From: Bacteroidota bacterium
Lineage (GTDB): Bacteria; Bacteroidota; Bacteroidia; Chitinophagales; Chitinophagaceae
Assembly: GCA_018268105.1 (NCBI GenBank)
Contig: JAFDXG010000056.1
Coordinates: forward strand, 1-64,000
Reading direction: 5' to 3'
Length of the DNA stretch: 64,000 nt
Made by a program: the position numbers and the translations under genes
Notes under the pieces: model-generated
What the model saw: only the letters and a program-made list of their open reading frames with translations
What the model was told of the DNA's origin: nothing
Database searches by the model: none
Part shown: piece by piece, positions 17,100-25,746 of the stretch
Layout of the letters: the number at the start of each line of letters is the position of its first letter
Position numbering within the stretch: position 1 is the first letter of the stretch

Positions 17100-18434
17100 A
17101 TGAAACGCAGAGAAATGTTAACAAAATTAGCCCTGTTAAGTACGCCTTTATTATCTGTTACAAAAACCGGATGGGCTTTGGAAACAAATATTACCGGAAA
17201 CCGACAACTGGAATTTGAAGCTGAAAAGGACTGGTTTTTAAAAAAGCGTTTTGGCATTTTTGTGCATTGGGGGTTGTATGCAATTCCTGCATGGCATGAG
17301 CAATATCAGTGGAGGGCAGGTGTGCCCCGTGCAGAGTATTCAAAACTCATTCATGAATTCAATCCGCAAAAATTTTCAGCTGATAAATGGCTTGATCTTC
17401 TGCAGGAAGCAGGTATGGAATACCTGACATTTACCACTAAACACCACGATGGTTTTTGTATGTGGGATACAGCACAAACTGATTTTAATATAATGAGAAC
17501 TCCGTATAAAGCTGATATACTGCGAAAACTTGCCGACGCCTGTCATGCAAGAAAGATTCCTCTCTGCCTTTACTATTCCATTGCGGATTGGCATCACAGG
17601 AATTATCCGAATATGGGCCGGCACCATGAATTATTGAAACCTGAAATTGGTGATCAGCCCAACTGGCAGAAGTATATGGAATTTCTGAAGGCGCAGGTAA
17701 AAGAACTATGTAGTAATTATGGTGAAATTCATGGATTCTGGTGGGATATGAATGTTCCGGAATATAAAGATCCATCAGTGAATGCGATGATAAGAAAATT
17801 GCAACCTAATATCATGATTAATAACAGAGGGTTTGACGAAGGTGATTTTGGAACTCCTGAACGTGATTATGGCCCTGCTCAAAAAGATGGGAAACCATTC
17901 AGCAGGCCAACCGAAGCTTGCCAGTCTGTGGGCAGCCTGAGCTGGGGATATAAAAAAGATGAAGAATATTTTTCTGATAAATATTTAATGAACAGTATTG
18001 ATCGCTATTTATCATTAGGGGCGAATTATTTACTGAACATAGGGCCTGATGCTGAAGGACAGATGCCCGAAAAATCTTCTGCTATTCTGCGAAGGATTGG
18101 AAAATGGTATTCTTCAATAAAAGAATCTTATACAGATGTTGCATTGTCTTCACTGATCAAGGATAAGAGTGTATCTCTGACGAGGAGGAAGAACACCCTG
18201 TATATTCATTTTAATTCAGGACTAAACAAGGACGGATTTTCACTTAAACCAATAAATAAGCTTCCTGTAAATGCCATAATATTAAACAATGAAAAGCCTG
18301 TTACCTGTGTCTTAACCAATATACCCGGCGATTATCCTGATAAAACACCTTACCTGCGATTGCATGATCTGCCGGTTAATGAACTATCTGATACGATGCC
18401 TGTAGTAAAGCTGGAGTTTGATAGTGCTATTTAG
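17100..18434 (+). CDS. GH29 alpha-L-fucosidase
   Basis: A 444-residue glycoside hydrolase of family 29, which releases alpha-linked L-fucose with retention. Family motifs: FGIFVHWGLYAIPAW (residues 51-65), LTFTTKHHDGFCMWD (109-123) and IHGFWWDMNVPE (210-221) with the likely nucleophile Asp216; INNRGFDEGDFGTPE follows, and NYLLNIGPDAEGQMPE closes the barrel. The N-terminus (MKRREMLTKLALLSTP) looks like a signal peptide with a twin Arg, so it is exported, probably to the periplasm. It is the only recognisable glycosidase in the window and the best hint that the target glycan carries fucose or a similar deoxy or amino sugar. It belongs to the LacI-type unit starting at 15211. Confidence 0.92.
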   Translation: MKRREMLTKLALLSTPLLSVTKTGWALETNITGNRQLEFEAEKDWFLKKRFGIFVHWGLYAIPAWHEQYQWRAGVPRAEYSKLIHEFNPQKFSADKWLDLLQEAGMEYLTFTTKHHDGFCMWDTAQTDFNIMRTPYKADILRKLADACHARKIPLCLYYSIADWHHRNYPNMGRHHELLKPEIGDQPNWQKYMEFLKAQVKELCSNYGEIHGFWWDMNVPEYKDPSVNAMIRKLQPNIMINNRGFDEGDFGTPERDYGPAQKDGKPFSRPTEACQSVGSLSWGYKKDEEYFSDKYLMNSIDRYLSLGANYLLNIGPDAEGQMPEKSSAILRRIGKWYSSIKESYTDVALSSLIKDKSVSLTRRKNTLYIHFNSGLNKDGFSLKPINKLPVNAIILNNEKPVTCVLTNIPGDYPDKTPYLRLHDLPVNELSDTMPVVKLEFDSAI

Positions 18435-18484
18435 TATTATTAAATGCCCAATCAGATCAGTAAAATCATTTGCTGAAATATTAG

Positions 18485-19483
18485 TTAGTTTTTCCCCTTC
18501 CAGTTGGGAGGGAGATACAAACTCCAGACTTCACTGTTTAGCAGATAATCGGGTTCAGATGCTCCGCCTGCTACCCACAATTTATCATTAAATACAAAAG
18601 TTGAATGTTCGTGTCTTTTTTGCCATTGACGATTTGATCTATATTCAGTCCAGTGTTTACCATCTTTTGAATACAATACATCGCCATAATTACCTTTTTC
18701 TTTTGACCAGCCACCCAATACCCATATATGTCCGCGATAAACCGCGCTTGAAAACCAAAGCCTGGGTTCCCATTCGGCAGAGCTTGTTACCTGTGTCCAT
18801 TTAATACCATCTTCTGAACACCATACATCATTAGTTGGAATAGCATTTGGCTGACGGCTTCCGCCGCCCATGATCCAAATTTTGTTATTAAATACTACTA
18901 CCTGTGCATGTGCCCTTTTTGACCAGGGTGCATGTGCAGTTTCCAGCTGCCAGTTTTTACCATCAGTAGAAGACCATACATCATTCATTAAAGTGGAGTC
19001 GTTATTCCGGTAAAAATTATTCGTTCCCCCTAATACCCACATTTTATTCTTAAATACGGCGAAGCCAGGGGAAAGCCTTGGGCTCCAACCTGCATTATTA
19101 GTGACTAAGTCCCATGTTATTCCATCGGCAGATGACCAGACTTTATTGCTGCATTCTGTACCTGGCACACTTCTTCCACCCATGATCCACATTTTATTTT
19201 TATATACCAACGATACCGGCAGGTCACTTTGCACCCAGGGTGCCTTATCCAAAACAAGTTTCCAGTTTTTCCCATCTTTCGATTTCCAGACATCCTTAAA
19301 GTTGGGGGTTTCAGGAGTATCCCATCCTCCCAGAATCCACATCTGATTTTTAAATACAAATTCACCCTGTGAATCACGTGGCGCCCAGGGAGCCTTATGC
19401 GTTTCTTCTGTCCATTGTTGTTGTGCGTAGGAGGCAATGTTTAGTAATATACCTGTGATTGCAAAGAGTGTCCCATTTTTCAT
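18485..19483 (-). CDS. Kelch-type beta-propeller protein, exported
   Basis: A 332-residue protein with a Sec signal peptide (cleavage after SYA, residue about 20) and six near-identical repeats of roughly 52 residues. Each has the pattern W-x-PR-x-x-x-FKNKMWILGG then W-S-S-x-DGKNW, for example VFKNKMWVLGGTNN and VFNNKIWIMGGGSR. This is a kelch-like propeller. Related periplasmic kelch proteins include the sialic acid mutarotase NanM, but the function here is not known. It is divergent from the PLP lyase gene and has its own operator at 19528-19539. Confidence 0.85.
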   Translation of the reverse strand: MKNGTLFAITGILLNIASYAQQQWTEETHKAPWAPRDSQGEFVFKNQMWILGGWDTPETPNFKDVWKSKDGKNWKLVLDKAPWVQSDLPVSLVYKNKMWIMGGRSVPGTECSNKVWSSADGITWDLVTNNAGWSPRLSPGFAVFKNKMWVLGGTNNFYRNNDSTLMNDVWSSTDGKNWQLETAHAPWSKRAHAQVVVFNNKIWIMGGGSRQPNAIPTNDVWCSEDGIKWTQVTSSAEWEPRLWFSSAVYRGHIWVLGGWSKEKGNYGDVLYSKDGKHWTEYRSNRQWQKRHEHSTFVFNDKLWVAGGASEPDYLLNSEVWSLYLPPNWKGKN

Positions 19484-19527
19484 ATTCCTGAATCTTAATT
19501 GTGCGGATCTGTAAAAATACTAAAAAC

Positions 19528-19539
19528 GTGTACGGTAAC
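19528..19539 (-). promoter_or_regulatory. LacI-type operator upstream of the kelch gene
   Basis: GTGTACGGTAAC: one half site is perfect and the other is degenerate, with the CpG at the centre. It lies 45 bp upstream of the kelch gene ATG on the minus strand. Confidence 0.5.
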
Positions 19540-19564
19540 AATCATTTTTTTCATGCAAAAACTA

Positions 19565-19583
19565 TATTTTCGTGTCCGTTAAC
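19565..19583 (+). promoter_or_regulatory. -7 element and LacI-type operator of the lyase/dehydrogenase/kinase unit
   Basis: -7-like TATTTTCG at 19565-19572 overlaps GTGTCCGTTAAC at 19572-19583. The arrangement is the same as at 2166-2184 and 15141-15159. The lyase gene starts at 19664. Confidence 0.55.
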
Positions 19584-19663
19584 GTTCATGTAAAATAGTT
19601 CGCTTCTGCATTAATATTTTCCTCATCCGAAATTTTTTTGCAAATAATTCATACAGCTATAAA

Positions 19664-20656
19664 ATGATTTTCGAAAGCAAAGTACAATTGATAGAAGGAC
19701 AGTCTCCCCTTGAATTTTTACCAAGATTATCAGATTATTTAAAAGGCCCTAAAATATATATTAAGAGGGATGATGTAATCGGAAGAAGCAGTGGAGGAAA
19801 TAAGTTTAGGAAATATGAAAGGATTATTGGTAATGCTATTTCAAATAAATGCGACACACTAATTATCGCCGGACATTACCAGTCAAATGCAGCAAGAGGA
19901 TTAGTGGGTGCAGCCTGTCAGTTGGGTTTGCAGTCAGTTGTTGTTTGCAAAGACCTGATCCCGAATCAGAATTCTACTTTTTTAAAAAACGGAAATGCCT
20001 TATTGATGAATATTATGGGGGCTAAAATCGTTCAAATAAATAAAGAGGATGATTATACATTGGCGATGAATATTGTTGCCAGACAAACAAAAAAAGCCGG
20101 CGGAAGACCCTATATCATTCCTTTTGGTGGCTCAAATGTATTGGGCTCTCTGGGTTATGCAGACTGTGTGGATGAATTGTATGAGCAAAGCCAGACACTA
20201 TCAATAAATTTTCCGGATTATATTTTCACTGCTATGGGAAGTGGTGGAACACAGGCGGGTTTGATTTCTGGAATAATAAGAAAAAATATACCATCAAAAG
20301 TTGTTGGGATTAGTGTTTTACATAAAAAAGAAGAAGCAGAAAAAATTGTTAGGGACTTAACCATCCAAACATTGACAGAATTAAAAATCAATATAACACC
20401 CGATAAATTTATAAATATTGATGATACATTTATTGGAGAAGGATATGGAATTACAACTCCAGAAAGTATTGAAACCATACAATTACTTGCAAGACTGGAG
20501 GGAATTTTCCTCTGCCCGGTATATACTGCAAAAGCGATGACAGGATTGCTGGCATATATTCGTACAGGCAAAATCAGGAAAAATGAATCTGTGGTATTTC
20601 TTCATTCCGGAGGTTCGCCTTTGTTATATGCATATTATGATAAGTTTTTTAATTGA
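19664..20656 (+). CDS. PLP-dependent lyase/deaminase, D-cysteine desulfhydrase / ACC deaminase family
   Basis: A 330-residue fold-type II PLP enzyme. The family signature IYIKRDDVIGRSSGGNKFRK contains the PLP lysine (Lys47 in GGNKFRK). AGHYQSNAAR matches the conserved substrate-binding S-N stretch, and TAMGSGGTQAGL is the phosphate-binding loop; the C-terminus has FLHSGGSPLLYAY. Relatives split D-cysteine, L-cysteate, 2,3-diaminopropionate or 1-aminocyclopropane-carboxylate, all releasing ammonia. There is no signal peptide, so it is cytoplasmic. It is first in a three-gene unit with a hydroxyacid dehydrogenase and a sugar kinase, so its substrate may be an amino acid-like breakdown product of the imported glycan. 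Confidence 0.82.
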   Translation: MIFESKVQLIEGQSPLEFLPRLSDYLKGPKIYIKRDDVIGRSSGGNKFRKYERIIGNAISNKCDTLIIAGHYQSNAARGLVGAACQLGLQSVVVCKDLIPNQNSTFLKNGNALLMNIMGAKIVQINKEDDYTLAMNIVARQTKKAGGRPYIIPFGGSNVLGSLGYADCVDELYEQSQTLSINFPDYIFTAMGSGGTQAGLISGIIRKNIPSKVVGISVLHKKEEAEKIVRDLTIQTLTELKINITPDKFINIDDTFIGEGYGITTPESIETIQLLARLEGIFLCPVYTAKAMTGLLAYIRTGKIRKNESVVFLHSGGSPLLYAYYDKFFN

Positions 20657-20778
20657 AAGCCGGGTATAATTTTTTGTATTTGTCATTCATTCGATCTGCA
20701 TGACAATCGAAAATGCAAAGTATATATATCCACGTCACAAAAAAATCCGGATATTTGATTAACATATCAAAAAGAATC

Positions 20779-21795
20779 ATGAACAAACCCCTCATTTCCA
20801 TCGTTAACTCAAGCACTTTTGGAAAGCATTTTACAGAACATATAGAAACCTTAGAGCAATTTGCAGATTTAGTGCATATCACTGTTCCGGCAGATATTGA
20901 TGCAGATTCCCTTGCCGAAAAAATAAAAGATTCTGATGGCATCATAGCCAGCGTAACTCCTAAGTTTCCGCGCAAAACATTAGAGCAGTGCCACAAGCTT
21001 ATATTATTAGCCCGGCATGGAATAGGTTGTGATAATGTAGACCTGCAGGCTGCCACTGAACTTGGTATTGCCGTATCAAGGGTAAAAGGAGTTGTAGAAA
21101 GAGAAGCGGTGGCAGAATATGCCCTTGCGTTGTTAATGGCAGCTTCACGACGCGTACCTGAGGGATTGCTTGCGGTAAAGAACAGTGATTGGGCCAGTCG
21201 CTACCGGATGATAGGAATGGAACTACACGGTAAAACGATTGGCATTATCGGTTTGGGAAATATTGGATCACGTTCCGCTGAAATATTATCAAAGGGATTT
21301 GGAGCAAATGTGATTGCTACTGACCCATATATTGATAAGGAACGTTTTAAACAATTTAATGCAAGAGAAGTAAGTCTTCAGGAATTGATCAACACCTCAA
21401 ATGCAATTTTGTTTCACTGCCCGCTTACTTCTGAAACCCATCGGATGCTGGGCAAAGAACAATTTGCCGTTTTGAAAAAAGGAGTTGTGCTGGTAAATAC
21501 CTGCAGGGGTGAGCTTGTTGATGAAGATGCTTTATACCACGCTCTGCAGCATGGATATTTGGGCGCTTATGCAACTGATGTAGTGGAGGGTGAGCCGGTG
21601 GATGGTACTCATCGTTTAGTGAAACTAGATAATGTAATTATTACTCCGCATCTCGGTGGTTATTCCTGGGAATCTTTGCGCGGAATGGGTCAAACCTGTG
21701 TGGATGATATGGTATCTATATTTCAGAAAGGTGGTACAGCAGGCGAACTGGCTAATCCGGAAGTATTACAAAACAATCCCAGGAAATGGCATTAA
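20779..21795 (+). CDS. D-isomer-specific 2-hydroxyacid dehydrogenase
   Basis: A 338-residue NAD-dependent dehydrogenase. I start it at ATG 20779; an upstream ATG at 20713 adds 22 residues with no family match. The Rossmann motif GLGNIG lies at residues 158-163 with an acidic residue (D182) at the end of the second strand, and the catalytic Arg243 (NTCRGELVDE), Glu272 (GEPVDG) and His291 (ITPHLGGYS) are all present. Overall shape is like phosphoglycerate dehydrogenase or glyoxylate reductase. The physiological direction and substrate are unknown; it probably interconverts a 2-hydroxy and a 2-keto acid made in the same pathway. It overlaps the kinase gene by 10 bp. Confidence 0.88.
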   Translation: MNKPLISIVNSSTFGKHFTEHIETLEQFADLVHITVPADIDADSLAEKIKDSDGIIASVTPKFPRKTLEQCHKLILLARHGIGCDNVDLQAATELGIAVSRVKGVVEREAVAEYALALLMAASRRVPEGLLAVKNSDWASRYRMIGMELHGKTIGIIGLGNIGSRSAEILSKGFGANVIATDPYIDKERFKQFNAREVSLQELINTSNAILFHCPLTSETHRMLGKEQFAVLKKGVVLVNTCRGELVDEDALYHALQHGYLGAYATDVVEGEPVDGTHRLVKLDNVIITPHLGGYSWESLRGMGQTCVDDMVSIFQKGGTAGELANPEVLQNNPRKWH

Positions 21796-23270
21796 CGTTG
21801 GCAATAGATCTGGGTACTACTAATTTAAAAGTAGGTCTTATTAATGAACTGGGTGAAATACTCTTTTCGCAGGCTTCAGCAATATCCACCGTCAGCAACG
21901 AGGCAGGAAGTGCAGAACATGATCCGGAAGCGCTTAAAAATCTTATTGTAGCCTTATGCAAAAAAGTGCTGAAAGATGAGTATAAAGAACAGGTTGAATT
22001 TATCATCTCATCTACCTATCAATTCGGACTGATGATGATGGATGAGCATAAGAGACCCCTTACCGGAATAACATTGCTTACCGACATCCGTTCACAGCTT
22101 ACTTTTTCAGATTTTGTATCATTATATGCTGATGAAGATGTATATTATAAAACAGGCTGCCCGCTCATCAGTCAGTATGTACTCCCCCGGTTATTTTATT
22201 TTTCACGTAAAAAACAGGAGCTATTTAAAAGTGTTCGATACTTTGCAGACAGCAAATCTTTTTTGTTTGAATGGCTTACCGGAGAGTGGGTAACAGATAT
22301 GAGCACTGCGGCTGCAACACAGTTTTTTAATGCGCATCATTATCAGTGGGACGAGGGATTGCTCTCAAAATTAAATCTTGCTGCCGGTCAGTTCCCACCT
22401 GCAATAGATGGTACTGCATATATGGCCCCACTGAAGAAAGAAATAGGCGAAATGCTCGGATTAAATAAAAATGTTCGCGTAGTACTGGGGGTGTATGATG
22501 GCGCTGTATTAGGTATTGGGCTCAGCGGACTTGCAGCTAATGTAGGTATAGTAAATGTAGGCACCACAGCAATGCTCCGTATACCTGGTAACCAACCGGT
22601 ATTTGATAAAAATGAAAACAAACGCATACAGGCTTATGCCATTCATAAAAATCATTTTTTGAATGGTGGGGCGCTTAATAATGCGGCATTGCCATTGGAC
22701 TGGCTGAAGAATAATCTTTTTGAAATCAACCTGGAGGACCAGGCTTTGCTTCAGTTGAGTAAGGAACCGCCGTTGATATCACTGCCATACCTGACAGGAG
22801 AACGTGATTCGAAAACCGGACCCTATGCTTCAGGGGTTTTCTTTGGTGTACGGCGGCATCACACCAGGATTGATTTTGTCAGGTCGGTACTGATGGGTGT
22901 GGCATACTCCCTGAGGTACTTATATGAAGCATTAAACGAAAACGACCTGTATATAAAAGAAATAAGAATGGGCGGCGGCGGTGTTAATATACAGGTGTGG
23001 CCGCAAATATTTGCAGATATTCTTGGAGTGCCGGTTACCCTTACTGCCGGTAAAGAAATGGCTCAGATAGGTAATGCTATGCTGGCTTTTACAGCTGGCG
23101 GTATATATAATGATCTGCATGATGCTTCTCAAAATATTTTGAAAGAGGGCAAAAGAGTTGAACCGGATGAAAGTTCTGTGAATATCCATAATGAACACTA
23201 TCAGTTCTTCAAAAAGCTCAGGGAGAACCTCGGTCCATTATATCAGGAGCATGCTGCTCTTAGATACTGA
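21786..23270 (+). CDS. FGGY-family carbohydrate kinase
   Basis: A 494-residue sugar or sugar-acid kinase of the gluconokinase/xylulokinase type. N-terminal phosphate-binding loop LAIDLGTTNLKVGLI (residues 4-18); second ATPase segment VRVVLGVYDGAVLGIGLSG around 233-251, with the catalytic Asp in it; FGGY C-terminal sequence MGGGGVNIQVWPQIFADILG around 395-414. The ATG overlaps the end of the dehydrogenase gene, suggesting coupled translation. Together with the dehydrogenase it would turn a free sugar acid or keto sugar into a phosphorylated intermediate for central metabolism; the exact substrate cannot be read from the sequence. Confidence 0.9.
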   Translation: MALTLAIDLGTTNLKVGLINELGEILFSQASAISTVSNEAGSAEHDPEALKNLIVALCKKVLKDEYKEQVEFIISSTYQFGLMMMDEHKRPLTGITLLTDIRSQLTFSDFVSLYADEDVYYKTGCPLISQYVLPRLFYFSRKKQELFKSVRYFADSKSFLFEWLTGEWVTDMSTAAATQFFNAHHYQWDEGLLSKLNLAAGQFPPAIDGTAYMAPLKKEIGEMLGLNKNVRVVLGVYDGAVLGIGLSGLAANVGIVNVGTTAMLRIPGNQPVFDKNENKRIQAYAIHKNHFLNGGALNNAALPLDWLKNNLFEINLEDQALLQLSKEPPLISLPYLTGERDSKTGPYASGVFFGVRRHHTRIDFVRSVLMGVAYSLRYLYEALNENDLYIKEIRMGGGGVNIQVWPQIFADILGVPVTLTAGKEMAQIGNAMLAFTAGGIYNDLHDASQNILKEGKRVEPDESSVNIHNEHYQFFKKLRENLGPLYQEHAALRY

Positions 23271-23843
23271 TAGTGCTTAAATTTTAGATATAACAATTTT
23301 CGGCTTTCATTCAGTTAACGATAAACGAATCCTTCGCTGCCACATCTCTGTCATTTATAGAAAACTGTATCTGGCAGGTCTCCCGACCTGTGCCTTATCA
23401 TTGCTTATTTAATCGAATAAGAGTGTGGTTGAATTAGATATCAATAAATAATTCTACTTTAACAAGTTTTTTGTCGCGACGGGGTCTTCACACCCAGGTA
23501 AATGCGCTAAGCGTGTGACCCCCGGTGAACACGAATCTATAAACATGTTGTGCCGTTTGATTACCATGATCTATGAGAAATGGATAGCACCAGGGTCTCA
23601 TGGCCACACTCACAATTCCTTTGAATGAAGACCCCGGTGCGATAATGAAACCTGCCATTGCGGGTTCACACCTCAAACATATCCTGGTTGTGAGACCCGA
23701 TTGTGATACTGGTCTACATCATTTCATTATTCTATTATCATATACATTTTATTACACACTAAGCATAAAAATATTTCATCAGGGTTTAAATAATGTTTTA
23801 ACTTCGTATTTATTCGTAGCCAATATTATAGAATATCCCGCAT
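23271..23843. other. Intergenic region rich in inverted repeats
   Basis: No supportable gene. It contains a palindromic repeat element at 23373-23394 (listed separately) and an inverted-repeat block: GGGGTCTTCA (23481-23490) pairs with TGAAGACCCC (23626-23635), and GGGTCTCA (23593-23600) pairs with TGAGACCC (23691-23698). Short reading frames through it on both strands have no recognisable domain. The final part carries the promoter region of the second sigma factor gene. Confidence 0.6.
23373..23460 (+). repeat. Palindromic intergenic repeat, copy 1
   Basis: CAGGTC-TCCC-GACCTG (23375-23390) is a perfect 6-bp stem followed by TGCC. The next 65 bp (TCATT, a T-rich stretch, GTGTGGTTGAATTAG, ATCAATAAAT) match the copy at 34320 with gaps. 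The core also appears inverted at about 34560-34579. Confidence 0.6.
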
Positions 23844-24464
23844 ATGAATACTGACGAAGCATTATGGGAAGGATTTCTAAAGGGTGACAAAGATTTGTTT
23901 TTGGCCCTTTACAATAAATATTATCACACACTCTTTTTTATAGGGCTCAGGGAAATCAAAGATGCGCAGTTGGTAAAAGATACTATACATCAACTGTTTT
24001 TATATCTATGGGACAAAAGGGGAAATATTCAAAGGGCTAACAATGTAAAATCTTACCTCATTACATCTTTTCTCCGAAAACTATCAGACGATTGGAGAAA
24101 AGCAGGGAGAATAACTAATCTCCAGGTGGTAAGCAATGATTACTCCAGTGATACCCAACTTACCCCTGAAGAGTCTTTAATCCAAAAGGAAGAACAGCAT
24201 TACTTGTTTAAAACGCTGACAAATTTCATAAATGAATTGCCAGCCAGGCAGAGGGATCTCATTTTCATGAAGTTCTACGAAGGTCTTAGTTATAACGAAA
24301 TTGTGGAGCAAACGGGGCTGTCTCATCGGACTGTTTACAATAAAATTCATGAAGCCCTGAAAAAAATTAAGCTTGAAATCTCCCAGAGCCGGAAAGCTGG
24401 CAGGATCTCTCTAATATGGCTGCTTGGCCTCTTTATTTCCAATCACGAAATATTTATTAAATAA
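23844..24464 (+). CDS. ECF sigma factor, FecI-like
   Basis: A 206-residue sigma factor. Region 2 is DAQLVKDTIHQLFLYLWDKR (residues about 34-53) and region 4 is LIFMKFYEGLSYNEIVEQTG with the recognition helix SHRTVYNKIHEALKKIK. It has a hydrophobic C-terminal tail (ISLIWLLGLFISNHEIFIK) that could touch the membrane, a feature shared with other FecI-type factors paired with FecR. The FecR gene follows after 69 bp. It should direct transcription of the SusCD pair at 25747-30743. Clear ATG start. Confidence 0.92.
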   Translation: MNTDEALWEGFLKGDKDLFLALYNKYYHTLFFIGLREIKDAQLVKDTIHQLFLYLWDKRGNIQRANNVKSYLITSFLRKLSDDWRKAGRITNLQVVSNDYSSDTQLTPEESLIQKEEQHYLFKTLTNFINELPARQRDLIFMKFYEGLSYNEIVEQTGLSHRTVYNKIHEALKKIKLEISQSRKAGRISLIWLLGLFISNHEIFIK

Positions 24465-24533
24465 TTTTTTAAAAAAAGGGGTAAAAAATCAAAGCCATAC
24501 ACTCTGCTTAATAGCTCCGCTTGTAATGATTCT

Positions 24534-25646
24534 ATGCATCAGGATATAATAGATATAACGGATTTGTTAACTGATGAGTCTTTCATCAGTTATTGTAAAG
24601 GCACTTCTGCACAGGATATCGCCAAATGGGAAAACTATATTAGTCAATATCCCGAGAAAAATGAATTGATAGAATCTGCACGGGAACAATATCTTATGTT
24701 GTTCAATGTATTAGCAGCTTCTGACAAAGAAGAGGAGGTTATGCGTCTTAAAAACAGGTTAGATCAGAAAGATGTAACTCCTGTAGTCAATATGGACGAC
24801 TGGAAAGGAAGAAAGAACCGAAAAGGGATACAAAAATGGCTAAAATGGGCAGGAATAGCTGCAGCTATATTACCACTTACTTTTTTTATAGCACAATATT
24901 TTTTTTCACCTGATAATACTGGTTCGAAAACTTATATAACCATCTTTGGTGAACGTAAAGAAATTCAATTACCCGATGGTTCTTTCGTTAATCTTAATGC
25001 AGGCAGTGAAATTAAAATTAACAATGGATTTGGTGTCACCAACCGTAATATTTATCTGAAGGGAGAAGCTTTTTTCGATGTAAAACATAATGCAAAAACT
25101 CCATTTATAGTACACACCCCCGCTATGGAAGTAAAGGCTTTGGGTACTGCATTTGATGTTAGAGCTTATGACGGTGACATGATTACTGAGACATCATTAA
25201 TACGCGGGTTGGTAGAAGTTACTTTAAAAGAAAACGGCAATCAGATAGTATTGCTTCATCCTAATCACAAAATTGCCTGGGAACACCATGATGTAACTGT
25301 AGAAAAAGTTAAACCGGATTTACCTGTCAAATCCGTCTCTTCTGATATTAAAGAAGGGGCACCTGTGGAATTGAAATTATCAGATAGGGGTGAGATTAAA
25401 GAAATAGCCTGGAAAGAAAACAAGCTGATTTTCGATAATGATACGTTCAGCGATATTGCATCTTTACTTACAAGATGGTATGGAGCCAGGATTGAGTTTA
25501 AAGATGACGATATCCGGAACTACAGGTTTACCGGTGAGTTTGAAAAAGAAGATTTGCGAACGGTGCTTGCATTCATGAAGGAATCAAGGGCTTTCAACTT
25601 TACAATTGATACGGGTGAAGCAGTAGTTGTCACTCTGTCAAAATAA
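24534..25646 (+). CDS. FecR-family anti-sigma factor
   Basis: A 370-residue membrane protein: cytoplasmic N-terminus (1-100), one membrane helix at about residues 103-122 (WAGIAAAILPLTFFIAQYFF), then a periplasmic FecR domain (GERKEIQLPDGSFVNLNAGS, FDVKHNAKTPFIVHTPAMEV, ALGTAFDVRAY) and a C-terminal DUF4974 domain (FSDIASLLTRWYGARIEF). It should hold the preceding sigma factor until the STN domain of the SusC protein downstream signals that substrate is bound. A hairpin with a T run lies between this gene and the SusC gene. Confidence 0.92.
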   Translation: MHQDIIDITDLLTDESFISYCKGTSAQDIAKWENYISQYPEKNELIESAREQYLMLFNVLAASDKEEEVMRLKNRLDQKDVTPVVNMDDWKGRKNRKGIQKWLKWAGIAAAILPLTFFIAQYFFSPDNTGSKTYITIFGERKEIQLPDGSFVNLNAGSEIKINNGFGVTNRNIYLKGEAFFDVKHNAKTPFIVHTPAMEVKALGTAFDVRAYDGDMITETSLIRGLVEVTLKENGNQIVLLHPNHKIAWEHHDVTVEKVKPDLPVKSVSSDIKEGAPVELKLSDRGEIKEIAWKENKLIFDNDTFSDIASLLTRWYGARIEFKDDDIRNYRFTGEFEKEDLRTVLAFMKESRAFNFTIDTGEAVVVTLSK

Positions 25647-25694
25647 AAAAATACAGGAGCCAATGCGCTAACATTACCCCTGTACTAAAAGCCT

Positions 25695-25724
25695 GAAACA
25701 CCCTGGGAAGGATGTTTCTATTTT
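25695..25724 (+). terminator. Hairpin plus T run between fecR and susC genes
   Basis: GAAACA (25695-25700) pairs with TGTTTC (25713-25718), extended by C-G pairs past one mismatch, and is followed by TATTTTT. It would separate the constitutive sigma/anti-sigma message from the strongly induced SusCD message. The stem is short, so it may be partial. Confidence 0.5.
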
Positions 25725-25746
25725 TAATCAAATACAATTTAAAGGT

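Noticed and set aside
23488..23676. 62-codon open frame on the minus strand in the repeat-rich gap
   Set aside because: It runs through inverted repeats and has no recognisable sequence or start context.
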